From Sympetrum striolatum (Eukaryota > Arthropoda > Insecta > Odonata > Libellulidae), in contig OX388350.1 in NCBI GenBank assembly GCA_947579665.1, positions 1,302,001-1,366,000 of the forward strand: DNA of 64,000 nucleotides, read 5' to 3'. The notes below the pieces were generated by a model. It made no database searches and was not told the origin of the DNA. It was given only the letters and a program-made list of their open reading frames with translations. Both the position numbers and the translations under genes were made by a program. How positions within the stretch are numbered: position 1 is the first letter of the stretch; each line of letters opens with the position of its first letter. This document shows positions 34,445 to 46,400 of the stretch, piece by piece.

Positions 34445-35554
34445 CGAGTAAAATGTAGCTTGCATACTGCAAGCAGCTCGACAACACTAATTTCATGTCG
34501 GCATCATATCGGGAAGGCCGTAAAAAGAAAAAAAAAATGGATTGAAAATATTCTGATTATTCGATGCAATGTATTCGTCCGGCATCGAACCCGGGTCTTC
34601 CTGGTGATACTTACTATGCAGCACAATAGAAGATCACCATCTCTAACTATCTGTGAAAATTCAAGCAAAAATATTATCTGCAACTTCCTCAAACGACGTC
34701 CTACTTTTCCCTTATTTTTCTTATGAGAGAAATGTTAATGTGCTCTGGCATCGAACCCAGGAATAGTTCGGTCTTCTGAAAACTGTTTTCTTAAACCAGT
34801 TATAACCATACATTTTCCAGCCAAGCACGAACTTCCTATCATTTCAATAAGTGCATCAAAAAAATAATGAAATACTAACCCTATGTATTTTAAACGGGAG
34901 ACATATTTACCGCCCGGCATCGAACCCGGGTCTTTCTGGTAAAACTTCCTATGCAACATAATAGAAGATATTAATCTTTAACTATGTGCGAAAATTCAAG
35001 CAGATATATTGTGTGCAACTGCCTCAATTGAAGTCTTACTTTTCCCTTATATTCCTTATGAGAGAAATGTTAATGTGCTCTGGCATCGAACCCAGGAATA
35101 GTACGGTCTTATGAAATTTTTTTTCTTAAACCAATTGTTACCTTACACTTTCCGGCTAAGCACGAACTTCCTATTATTTCGATAAGTGCATCAAAAAAAA
35201 TAATGAAAAACAGCTCCCATGTATTTTAAAGGGCAGATCTTTGCATCGTCCTAGCATCGAACCCAGGATATTTTTTGTGAAAGTCATTGATGTTTTCAAA
35301 AGTCCAAGACCATAAGTATATGCACCTTGAGTTTTATTTCTCTACCTATCCGGAAAGTATTTTTTAAAAATTCCCGAAAATCACAGCAATGCATTTAAAC
35401 GGGAAAAATCGGGATTTTTGGGCCCTCTGGAATCGAACCTATGACACTGGGGATCAAAGTCGCTTTTTTCCTGGGGGTTTCACGTCATGGCCAATACGTC
35501 ATAAAAATTTCAAGGCAATGACCCTTATAGTTTAGCCTGTGAATTTGTATCCTA
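34445..35554 (+). repeat. Array unit 22, class B
   Basis: Alpha (34585), beta (34752), alpha (34921), beta (35089), epsilon (35259) and zeta (35430). Last unit of the array. The tail passes into AGCTATAT/GGCTATAT repeats and a spacer (35588-35622). Confidence 0.88.
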
Positions 35555-35620
35555 TCTATATAGCTATATAGCTATATGGCTATATATATGAATGAATCCG
35601 GAGAAGCATCTATATATAAT

Positions 35621-35623
<3 letters not shown>

Positions 35624-35672
<49 letters not shown>
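35624..35672. repeat. (TA)n microsatellite at the right array boundary
   Basis: An almost pure TA run of about 48 bp follows the last spacer. The repeat family stops here and unique-looking sequence begins. By analogy with the other junctions, a further unit's head would be expected after this run. It is absent. Confidence 0.9.
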
Positions 35673-35673
<1 letters not shown>

Positions 35674-36556
35674 CTACTTCGTTAACCAAAGCTTTCGTCG
35701 TTACCCGAGTCATTTTTCGTTCATAGCCGCTCGTCGTCAACCGAGGGATTCGTTAAGTGAAACCGTTGTTCACCAAGGCTCACACCATCTAATGCCTTCT
35801 TACGCCATCGATGATATAACTCATCTTTTAAATGCGGATTTCAAACCATTGCGAATTATTGGCAATCTCATCGCCTTTCTTAGGGCATTTTGAATATATT
35901 GATATTTTTCTTCTTCCTCAACGTGATTTTAAAAATTGGCATCAAAGAGCAGACTTCCGGGTTGGTTGGACCTCTTCTCCAATAGCCGACGTTCTTCGTA
36001 ACGGAGGCAAGCAAAGGCTCCGAGAGTATTTCAGATATCAATTAAAGGTGTTCCACTTTCATTTCCCTTTGCCTCTCTGTAAAGAGGATTTCCTCTGCAA
36101 TTTCAAACATACGAGTGGACCGAAAATTACTAAGCTTTCCGTTCTGGTTCCTGAATTGTAATTTTCGGTGAAAAACATCCACCATTCTCATCGTGGGTTA
36201 GTAATCCGATGTTGCAGATCTCTAAGCTCCATCCAATCACTTTATTCCCTAATTATCTACAACTTCAACACTAATCATTACCTCCCATGATCTTTCTTTA
36301 TGATTCCCTCTAATACTCGTGGGCTGACATGCCTCAAAATATTTCCAGAAACTCTGTCGTCTTTAAATCAGTTTTACATGCATTAGCTAATGTATTTATT
36401 TTCATTACCCTATGTAGCATCACACATTGATCTACTATAAATTAACGAAATAAAATAACATAACAAAACTTAGTTCCTGCAACCATATCCTTATGAAATA
36501 AAGAATTTAATTTTCATAATTCGAATTTTTTTCGAGAAGAAAGTAAGGTTAATGGT
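35673..36556. other. Anonymous DNA right of the array
   Basis: No gene supported. Open frames at 35576-35893 and 35832-36161 overlap the repeat boundary or lack any recognisable motif. Confidence 0.5.
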
Positions 36557-36946
36557 AATGAGCAACAAATTATTATCTTCGTCGTCTCACTTGTCCTAAG
36601 AGATATACAAGCGTCTTTTGATCGACGTTCTGTGATGAAAATTAAGATTTTTTCTTGATTTTGCAAGAAATTACCCGTTTACACACGGCAACGTTTCTCA
36701 GTCAGATAGGCGGGCGTTTTAAATATCTCAACGGGGGTTGGGTTGGGTTGGGGGGAGGATTTCTAGATTTTTGCTAGAAATCCCTCCCCCCTACCCCAAC
36801 CCAACGGCAACGTTGCCGTGTGTAAACGGGTAATTTCTTGCAAAATCACGAAAAATCTTGATTTTCATCGTAGAACGTCGATCAAAAGACGCTTGTGTAT
36901 CTCTTAGGACGAGTGACACGACGAAGATAATAAATTGTTGCTCATT
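36557..36946. mobile_element. 390-bp foldback MITE
   Basis: The arms 36557-36694 and 36809-36946 are inverted repeats of about 138 bp with few mismatches, starting AATGAGCAACAA and ending with its complement. Inside is a second hairpin: a G-rich strand with GGGTTGGGTTGGG (36730-36762) pairs with a C-rich strand (36775-36803) around CTAG-ATTTTTG-CTAG. There is no coding capacity. The high arm similarity suggests a young insertion or maintenance of the foldback. A target duplication was not clear (TAAT on the left, ATTTTAA on the right). Confidence 0.8.
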
Positions 36947-39066
36947 TTAATTGTTTATAACTTTTTAAGGTCCCCCCTGATGGGAAGGCCGGGCGTTCCC
37001 GAGCTGGGAATTGGAGCTAAGGGTCCGGATTAGGATGGCGACCCTCGAAATTTCTACCTGAAAAAAGTAATGGTAAAAACCCCGCTTAGCTACCATTAAC
37101 CGAAAGTAACTATCATATAAATTTCCCCCGTATTGCCCATTGCTGAGATACTATTTGCTGAATTATGAGTGACCCTGAGCAATCGTGTTCATCTTATTCA
37201 ATTCCATTTTGATTGCTATGAAAAATTATTCTAGGGCAGTTAAGTAGTGATTTATACAGCATTGTGAATCTTTCAGGAGAAACTACCTCACTCCTCACCT
37301 TGTCTCGTAAGCCTCCTTTCCCTTCCGGAGGGTTTCCATGGCAAATTCTCAATCCTCGAGATCCTGTACAATACTTTCCATCAAATGAAATAAATGTTTA
37401 ATCGCAATGTCATGATAAAATACCATTAAGATTTTATCTAAGATTTAGCAATATGGAATAGATTAAAAATAAAAATATAATAGAATAGAATTAAAAACCC
37501 GAAACAAATTTTGGATTACTTTAATTGCTTACAACTACAATTTACTGTGCGAGCTTTGCGTTGATGAGTGTACTTCTTAATAATTTTGACTCGTTGACTT
37601 GTTCCCTATCATTTCCACTTTATCTTCAAAATCTGATTCTATCAGAGCATCTGATTATCTAAAAGTATTCAGTCGAATCTAGGTTTTTCTAAGCGAACAG
37701 GTACAGGAAATAAATCCTCTTCACCTTAGATCTCTTTAAGATCTAAAATCGAGCGAAATTAAAGTCATGAATGATGACGATTTATTTGGTTTCCCATTGA
37801 AACACATTCGGTCAGTCGAATGCAAGAGGGAGAAGATGAAGCAAACCGCAGCGCCACTGTGCGGCCGTTTGCACAATTAAGTCAATTAGGCGCTCCCTCT
37901 TCGGCCAATGGGAGGGGTTCCTTTTTCAGTTGACGGGGGAGCTCAGAAAGGAACGAGTGATTTTTTAAAAAGATTCGAGAATGGCGTAACGAACTTAGAA
38001 GTACTAACTAACGAGAAGGGAATTTCCTTTGTGCTTCCGAGAGATTTTATTTGCCGATACCAATTAAGTTATGGCCGAAGGAATGGACTCATTCCAATCG
38101 ACTCTTTCCGATGACGTCACTCTAAATAATCGAAGTCACAGTCGCTTTTGATTTGAGATCAACGATTTGATGACGTCCAATGATCAAGCACGAAACATAA
38201 ATATTCAACGCATTAAACCTGTGTAATAGATCCGATCGAGCTGAAACTTTTGCAATCTCATTTTTACGCTAATTGGTAACTTTTAAAAGGTTTCCGCCAA
38301 AGATGTGGCAGGTAAAACAATCTTCATATGTCTTGCAGCCACCCTACTGCATATATTTCCAGTGACAAACGCTGTTAATCGTTTGTGTCGATGATAGTAA
38401 TATTCTCTATAAAATTGTAACAGTAACTAGAGTTAATTGGAGGTCCCACTCCAAAATCAAAACTCATCCCTCCAGATACAGCATCATAATATGCCTTTTC
38501 GTTTCTACTTAATTTTCTGATTGAAGATTGTTAAGAAATTCGGTGGAAGACAAATTGTCTGTGGCCACCACGCTAAATCACACTTTTGTATAGTAGAGGA
38601 TTTAATTTTTACTAACATTTCTAGCAATTATCTTCTTTCCCTACTGTCTTTGAGGAAGATGTTTTTGTGCAGAGCTTTTTAAAGTACCTCAGTTAAAAAT
38701 ACTTTCTCTTATGACCTCTCGTAAGCTTCATTAGGTTCTCGTATGTATATAATCAAAGTCTGCAGCATTAATTTTGTTGAGATAACTTCATTATATCATT
38801 ATCTATAATAAATACATAAGGTTCGTACTAAAGGCAAGACTTTTCAGCCCATAAATGTCATAAAAAATCCTACGAATATATGAATAGATCTAAATACCTC
38901 CTGAGTCAGTGATGTGAAAGATGCAGATAAGTGAATGGGTCGCCATTTCATCCCTTCGCAGTTCATATCTTATTATTTATATCTTCTATTAACTCCCCCA
39001 CTTACAATTTTTCACAATGGCTACATCAACAATTCAAACACTGGCCACTTATAATCCAACGTTTAA
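36947..39066. other. Anonymous DNA with two GC-richer patches
   Basis: Two patches stand out from the A+T-rich background: 36968-37060 and 37840-37960. The second includes GCGGCCGTTTGCACAATTAA and a nearby CAATTAGGC, with TAAT-type cores. The open frame at 37908-38114 has no recognised domain. Neither patch could be assigned to a gene. Confidence 0.4.
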
Positions 39067-40078
39067 AACACAAATTATCTAGTTGACCTCCTTAATAATG
39101 TCTCCTTACATGAAAACGAAATACTTGTTTCCTTTGATGTTCAGTCTCTTTTCCTAAGTATTCCTTTAGACATCACTTATCAGTTCCTCGAGCAATTGTT
39201 ATCAGAGCACAACGTTTCTTTGGAAATCATCAAAGAATACATTCTTCTGACAAAAACTTGCATGAATCAGAATTTCTTCCAAATTGAAGGTAACTTCTAC
39301 AAACAAATCAATGGCACAGCAATGGAAAATAGCCTTTCACCTTTCCACTCAAATTTATTCATGACTTTCTTCGAAAAACAATGCAAAGACACCTTCGAAT
39401 ACTTTCCAAGATTTTGTTTTAGATATGTGGACGATATAATTGCGGTATTCGGCACTTCAATGAGTAACACAGCCGATTTCTTACAGAAATTAACTGATCA
39501 ATATGAGACCATAAAACTCACCTGCGAAGAAGAAGTCAACTGCACTCTCTCTTTCTTAGATTAAAAAATGACCAGAACACTAAATAAACTCACATTCAAC
39601 ATATACAGAAAACCCACTCACACAGACATGTATATTCCCCAAGACTCTAACCATCACATTTCTCAAAAACTAGCAACATTCCACTCCATGATCAATAGAC
39701 TTCTGAAGGTTCTTCTATGGAAAAAAGACTCGAACAAAGAACTCACTCACATCAAAAAAGCCGCAAAACAGAATGGATACCACACCTCAATCGCGAATAA
39801 CATACTTAGAAAACATAAACACAAACTCAGCAGACAACACCACACAACCTTAACCTCAACTCAAGATAAAAAACACAACTTCATAAAATTCCCTTTTGCC
39901 CAGGTACTACCAACAAGTAAAACCAACATTTTCCAAGTTATACCTAACTCCGGTCTTTGTTGATAACAGCAAACTCTCGAATCTCCTCCGAAATCCTAAA
40001 GACATCATCATCAAGACCATCAACTCAAAAATCAGGCATAAGGTAATTCCGGCAGAGATGCCCCACCTAAGGAAATAA
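39067..40078 (+). pseudogene. Penelope-like element reverse transcriptase relic
   Basis: The open reading begins after a stop at 39064 with no true start, so the 5' part is lost. It contains ILVSFDVQSLFLSIPLD (motif A, 39121 onward), QINGTAMENSLSPFHSNLFM (motif B region) and FRYVDDIIAVF with the catalytic YVDD at 39424-39435. A TAA at 39562-39564 interrupts the frame just after CTLSFLD. The frame then resumes with the Penelope-like thumb signature NIYRKPTHTD and HSMINRLL. A frameshift near 39900 moves the rest to another frame, which ends at 40078. The GIY-YIG endonuclease domain expected downstream was not found. The copy is dead on three counts: truncation, stop and frameshift. Confidence 0.88.
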
Positions 40079-40318
40079 CTTCATAACAATGACTTCAGTG
40101 ATAACAAGAATGTGGAACTGCGTGATATATTCGAACATTTATTGATTATTAACAGGATGTAAACAAATTTTGTTTAAAAACATTTTCAAACAATATATAT
40201 CATCCATGCATGTGGCCATCTCTCCCGAGTGTCCGGGTGAGACCTAATAGGGTACCTCCTCTGTGGGAGAATACCACATTAGCTTAGACTAACTTTAATC
40301 TGGAAAGCGCTTGTTATA
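40079..40318. other. Short anonymous stretch after the Penelope-like relic
   Basis: No gene or repeat recognised, apart from a locally GC-richer tract at about 40210-40290. Confidence 0.4.
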
Positions 40319-40640
40319 CGAGTAAAGTGTTGCTTGCATACTTCAAGCATATCGATAACACTAATTTCAAGTCGGCGTCATATCGAGACGGTCCTCAGTA
40401 GAAAAAAAGGATTGAAAATATTCTTAAAATTCGCTGAAATTTAATCGTCTGGCATCGAACCCGTGTCTTCCTGGTCAAACTTACTATGAAGCACAACAGA
40501 AGATTACCATCTCTAACTATGTGTGAAAATTCAAGCAGAAATATTGGGTACAACTGTCTCAAACGACGTCCTACTTTTCCCTCATATTCCTTTTGTGAGA
40601 AATTTTAATTTGCTCTGGCATCGACCCAGGAAAAGTAAAG
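40319..40640 (+). repeat. Dispersed, truncated class B copy of the array element
   Basis: Starts with CGAGTAAAGTG and a head hairpin and carries an alpha motif (40456, TCGAACCCGTG) and a damaged beta motif (40621). It stops about 320 bp in. The hairpin loop-side base pairs are lost, but TGCTTG/CAAGCA still pairs, with an outward extension. It lies 4.6 kb from the array end without a (TA)n leader, which shows that copies can sit outside the array. Confidence 0.85.
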
Positions 40641-40833
40641 TTTAAGTGAACTTTCAAACCTATTTAGAAGTATCATTTGCAAAATTTTTTTATAAATAGC
40701 ATATTGAGGCTAGGTCACTAGGTTTTTTGCAAGTGACATCTTCTCACGCAAAAATATTGTAGATTCAACCGAAAAATAACAATTTTGATGTTTTTGTCGA
40801 AACTTCAAGGCAAAATTTCTCACAGATGTTTTT

Positions 40834-40962
40834 ACTTTCTCCATATACGAAGTATAGAGAAAGTATTGTTTTCATGAAAAAATTCGACTTCGAGATTTCA
40901 ACGGAAATACATGTTTTGGGGTCCCTAGAACACGTTTTGACTATTTTCGGAATGATGTCTGT

Positions 40963-41013
<51 letters not shown>

Positions 41014-42409
41014 TGTGTGTGTGTGTATGTGTGTGTGTGATAATGGGCGTTCTAACTCGAAAACTAAAAGTCGTATCAATACCAAACTTCATATATAGTA
41101 CTGTTGTGTGTGCTGTCAGAGTTGATTAGTTTTTGGAGTAAATCCGTTAACCGGAAGTCGAGCTTTATTCATTAAAGCTCATTTCCGGTTTTCAAAATAT
41201 CTCCATAAATATGATATATACGTCTATTGTATTACTTATAAAAGTTTTAGATAGTATAATTTACTATAACTTTTGTATTTAACATATTTTTGTATCACCG
41301 GTTCATTAGGAGTTATTCGTGAAATACTGATAAACCGGAAGAAGATGATTATGTACTTTGTGGGCGCTCTAACATGAAAACTATTTGTCGGATCAACACC
41401 AAATTTCATACATAGTACTTTTATTACAGTCGTTAGAGTTGATTAGTTTTTGGAGTAAATCGGCTGACCGGAAGTCGAGCTTCATTCTTCAAAGCTCATT
41501 TCCGGTTTTCAAAATATCTCCATTAATATGATATTTAGGTATATACTATTATTTATAAATGTTGTAGAAAATTTATTTTACTATAACTTTTGTATGAAAC
41601 ATATTTTTGCATCACTGATTGTTTAGGAGTTATTCATGAAATACTGATAAACCGGAAGTTGCTGATTATGTACGTTGTGTAAAGCTCATTTCTGGTTTTC
41701 AAAATATATCCATAAATATGATATATTGGTATATTGTATTCCTTATAAATGTTTTAGATAATATAATATACTATAACTTTTGTATTTAACATATTTTTGT
41801 ATAACCGGTTGATTAGGAGTTATTCGTGAAATACTGATAAACCGGAAGAACATGATTATGTACTTTGTGGGCGCTCTAACAAGAAAACTATTTTTCGGAT
41901 CATCACCAAATTTCATATATAGTATTTTGGTTTGTGTCGTTAGAGTTGATTAGTTTTTGGAGTGAATCAGTTAACCGGAAGTTGAGCTTAATTCTTCAAA
42001 GCTCATTTCCGGTTTTCAAAATATCTCCATAAATATTGTATTTAGGTATATACTATTATTTGTAAAAGTTTTAGAAAATGTAATGTACTATAACTTTTGG
42101 TTGAAACATATTTTTGTATCACTGATTGTGTAGGAGTTATTCATGAAATACTGATAAACCGGAAGTTGCTGATTATGTACTTTGTGGGCGCTCTGGGCTC
42201 TATGGGCGAAAGGCCAATTTCATCGTTTTTCATCGATCATGTCCCGTAAAAATTATTTATCATGTTTTTGGCATCAAAGATAATATATAATATTAATAAC
42301 TCAAATTCCAAGTTTAGATGGAATATAGAGTTCGAAATTATTGCGGTAGATAAATATTTACATCTTATATATATGGAGAAAGTCATGTGCTGGCCACATC
42401 AGATTTTTT
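40834..42409 (+). repeat. Tandem 1.0-1.6-kb repeat, copy 1
   Basis: The unit begins ACTTTCTCCATATACGAAG and ends TATATATGGAGAAAGTCATG, giving 14-bp inverted ends (ACTTTCTCCATATA), followed by a 26-bp segment with ATGTG-CTGGC-CACAT. After a 130-bp leader comes a (GT)n tract (40967-41040). Subrepeats of about 317 bp then follow, each with a hairpin of CCGGAAGT-GAGCTT and AAGCTCATTTCCGG (41151-41189, 41468-41505, a partial at 41681 and 41975-42014). Short frames with long Cys-Val runs come from the GT tract and are not genes. Confidence 0.85.
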
Positions 42410-42538
42410 ACTTTCTCCATATACGAAGTATAGAGAAAGTATTGTTTTCATGAAAAAATTCGACTTCGAGATTTCAACGGAAATACATGTTTTGGGGTCC
42501 CTAGAACACGTTTTGACCATTTTCGGAATGATGTCTGT

Positions 42539-42577
<39 letters not shown>

Positions 42578-43459
42578 TGTATGTGTGTGTGTGTTAGTGG
42601 GCGCTCTATCGTGAAAACTATTAGTCGTATTAATACCAAACTTCGTATATAGTACTGTGGTGTGTGCTGTCAGAGTTGATTAGTTTTTGGAGTAAATCGG
42701 TTTACCGGAAGTCGAGCTTCATTCATTATAGCTCATTTCCGGTTTTCAAAATATCTCCATAAATATGATATATACGTATATTGTATTACTTATAAAAGTT
42801 TTAGATTATGTAATTTACTATAACTTTTGTATTTAACATATTTTTGTATCACCGGTTGATTAGGAGTTATTCGTGAAATACCGATAAACCGGAAGTAGCC
42901 GTTATGTACTTTGTGGGCGCTCTAACTTAAAAACGATGCATTATATCAACACCAAATTTCATATATAGTACTTAATTTAGTTTCTTAAGAGGTGATTAGT
43001 TTTTGGAGTAAATCGGTTTACCGGAAGTCGAATTGTATTCTTCAAAGCTCATTTCCGGTTTTCAAAATATCTCCATAAATATGATATTTAGGTATATACT
43101 ATTATTAATAAAAGTTTTAGAAAATAAAATTTACTATAACTTTTGGTTGAAACATATTTTTGTATCACTGATTGTGTAGGAGTTATTCATGAAATACTGA
43201 TAAACCGGTAGTTGCTGATTATGTACTTTGTGGGCGCTCTGGGCTCTATGGGCGAAATGCCAATTTCATCGTTTTTCATCGATCATGTTCCGTAAAACAT
43301 TATTATTCATGTTTTTGGCGTCAAAGATAATAATATATATATATTAATCACTCATATTCCAAGTTTAGATGGAATATAGAGTTCGAAATTACTGCGGTAG
43401 ATAAATATTTACATCTTATATATATGGAGAAAGTCATGTGCTGGCCACATCAGATTTTT
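42410..43459 (+). repeat. Tandem 1.0-1.6-kb repeat, copy 2
   Basis: Directly follows copy 1 in the same orientation with the same start, (GT)n tract (42534-42594), hairpin subrepeats (42705-42744 and 43021-43060) and end. It has two 317-bp subrepeats where copy 1 has three and a partial one, which explains the shorter length. The leader is nearly identical between the copies. Confidence 0.85.
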
Positions 43460-46400
43460 GATTTCGAAATAAAATATATTTGTAATTTTAATGTGGGTAG
43501 GTCACCATTTCCGGGTATTATATTTCTATCAGAAAGAAAGTGGCAAAACGCACCACGCTAGTGCTTACTAAACAATACGTCATCTTTTGATCGTGCATTC
43601 GACCATGGATTAAAATTTGAATTGAAATTTACATGTAGATAACAAACGTTTTCTTAGTCACTGCACGTGGATAATAGATGGACCTATGGCTACATGTTTT
43701 CGCCCTTTAATTCAAAATATTCAAACATAAAACAGATGCCATTCAGCATCATTATACTCTATCGTATAACAGGGCGGAAAAAAACAGTACCTACTTGAAA
43801 TGATGTTATAAAACTTCATAAAAGGTATAAATCGCCGTGAAACTCTTGCAGATAGACGAGTGCCCTCCAACTGACTAACGCACACTGTCCTTAGAGCAAT
43901 CTTGTAGTTTTCCTTAAAAATACTACGACTGGGGCTTCTCTCCCGGATTTACCTTATATGAAATTCCATGCCAAGATTGTGAAATGATACACATACCGTA
44001 CAGACGAAACGAAAATTAGAGTTTTCAAGAACACATAGCTCACTTCAAACACAACCGATTGGACAAATCAAGTGTGGTACAGCATATACAGCAACACAAT
44101 CACAGGATCACATTGGAAAATTCAAAACGGAAAAAATCGACACCATAATCCTCAAAACTAAATGCCTATGAAAGAATTATCATACACTAGAACAAAGAAT
44201 GAACAATGAACAGAGATGTGGGCCCCACTCTTCCCTTTATTCCCTTTTGGGACCTCCCTCGAGACACAGGTAGGATATACCAGAGGACCATCGAAGTCAC
44301 TTTGGGACATCCGAATTCCTTTTCGGACTCTTGCATACGTCACAGGAATTCCCCCTCTCACTCCACACAATATATACCCCACACTTTGCCGGTTTTGTTT
44401 TGTATTTTATGACCCCTGAGGACGGTAGCATTGCCATTGAAAAGATCTTTGGGTACAATCATAGTGCGGCATTCCTTTCTTGCTTTATCCGGGAAGTAAG
44501 GGGAGGAACGCCGACAAAGACGGCTTCTGGAGATTTTAAACCTATAAATATAAGCAAATGTTAGGTGAAATAAGCTCACCAGACAAAAATCTGAGTTAGG
44601 TAATGGTGGTAATGAATGCGTAAGATAAACTTTCCAATACATGAAATAAGAAAGTTTAAATTGAAAATTGAGATTGATAACCGAGGATAGCAAACATCAC
44701 CTCTGTAATTTAAAGTATTTACAGCGAATTCTTGTCCAATTCCACTTTTTTCCCAAAATCACCGTTATGAATGATTTGGTACATACATTTAGAAGCGCCA
44801 AAAGTTCGTTTTAAATGAATATATTTCTGCGTGTGTCAGATGTAAGCATTAACGTCGATCGGAGAAGAATTAAGTAATGGTGAGGGGAGAAGCCGAAAAG
44901 GGATGGAAGAAAAGGGTGCGTCTAAAGGTACTGAGGGGGAGTACTGTCCGTCTAAACAACCAACACATGCGTGCAGAAATAATTACGGACTTAATTAAAG
45001 AGGAGCGCTCTGTGTGGGTAATGAGGCCCCGCGCAATTATGCAACTCCGCCAACGTCGCGTACGCTCTCGCATTTATTGAGGCAACATTTCTCTTTTTTA
45101 ATGGGCATTTAGGGGTTCTCTTCTTCCAACTTCTGCGCTCTTCCATTAGAAACGAGTCTTTTCATCGGATTTATTCCTTCGAATCGATTGATCTTTTCCC
45201 TTTCATGTATCCTCTCCTTTGATTCGTTTGTGTTTCGGTAGAAAATGGGGCCTCGGTACGCGATGCATCGCAGCGAGTGAATTGAGGAATTTCAAGTCTA
45301 TGCTGACGATGTATTTGGAGCTAGAAATTTCGAGACGTTCTTCTAGTCTGAGAAAATTAACATCAAACGTGCTCAAAAATGTAACCGGTAGAACCAAATG
45401 TAACGCGGAGTTAAATAACAACCATTGAATAGAGTTACCGAATACTGCTTTTCCTTGGGATTTTTCCTGCTGCACGTCGTTATATGCGGAGTTACCCAAT
45501 CCCTTTCCCTTGAGAAGAGTTGACCATCAAAGATGAAAGGGTTAACTAGTTTCTCCATAGCGTCATTGTATGAAACGTGATGTATGTGGGTGTCCGAGGC
45601 ATTGCTGAGAAGAAGAAAATAAATTAAATAATATCTAAGGAATTCGAGAAAGGAATAGGAAAATATATTTATTACCTATCTAAGTTAAAGGGATGAAATA
45701 TAAAATTTCGATTAATCTTATTCGACTTAAACCACTTCGAAATCAATTTTTAGTCTATTCTCAGATCTTCAAAACCTAAGCTCTGGTTTTTGATATTCTA
45801 CTGAGTGACAAAACCCAGCCTAGACGAGATTTGGGACAATCTGGAGCGGGGACATAAAGAAATAGGTGTATAGTAAAAAAGTGTGTTGGTGTGAAAGGAG
45901 GCAAAACGAACTTTTGAAAATAGAATAATTGCAGTTCAATTACAACATTCATGTTGTACTTTTTCATTTTATGGAATACTATTTTACTAATACGCTTATT
46001 CTGGACTGAATTCTGGAATAAACTCGGAGGGTATTTTTTCTGCATTATAAAATTTCTATTGGCGTGTTTCAGATGGAAGCTCAATCAAAAATTTACATTT
46101 GCAAATATTTAAAATCGGCGAAATATTCGAAGGAAAAATAGACCGCAATAAAGACATAAATAATTATTTATTATTGTTTTAATTTTCTACGAGATTTTGA
46201 GATGTATCTTTTAATAATACGAGAGAAAGGAATTTATGCTAGAAATATCGATTTTTATAACGCTTTAAGGTGTCTTTAGAAGGAAAGTCATTGCTTGCCG
46301 ATGGAAAACCAACTTCTTAATTACTTTCCCAAATCACAACGAAGTTTAAGCGATTCCATTTAATCCTAATCAGCCCTCGACATTCTCCAGAGGCGTCGAA

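Larger units (their letters stand above)
6786..35672. repeat. 29-kb array of T-arm/B-box-like element units
   Basis: Twenty-two units of a non-coding element lie nearly end to end, separated by (TA)n, (TATC)n or related microsatellites and a 30-40-bp spacer. A unit begins with CGAGTAAAATGTAGC and a 7-bp hairpin. It then has six to eight modules, each with a GGTTCGANNC motif on the strand opposite to the unit orientation used here, and it ends near TTTAGCCTGTGAATTTGTAT. Open frames inside units are short and are repeated only because the DNA is repeated. The array is interrupted once, by an RTE LINE at 10162-13785. About 130 GTTCGA-type motifs occur in total, some mutated. Confidence 0.9.

Noticed and set aside
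6816..35554. CRISPR-like regular spacing of the TCGAAC motifs
   Set aside because: The motifs are too short and variable to be direct repeats, the intervals are related to each other and not unique spacers, and the context is eukaryotic.
6816..35554. Individual GGTTCGANNCC motifs as tRNA genes
   Set aside because: No A box, D arm, anticodon arm or acceptor stem at the right distance from any of them.
6816..35554. Canonical Helitron
   Set aside because: No TC start, no CTRR end and no Rep/helicase coding. Only the subterminal hairpin and overall plan are similar.
36730..36765. Telomere-like GGGTT repeats
   Set aside because: Only about three units, inside the centre of a foldback MITE and part of its hairpin; not a telomeric array.
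40826..41098. Frames with long Cys-Val and His-Thr runs
   Set aside because: They are translations of the (GT)n/(AC)n tract.
44160..45080. Clusters of overlapping frames on both strands
   Set aside because: No recognisable domain, and overlap in several frames is expected in a GC-richer patch.
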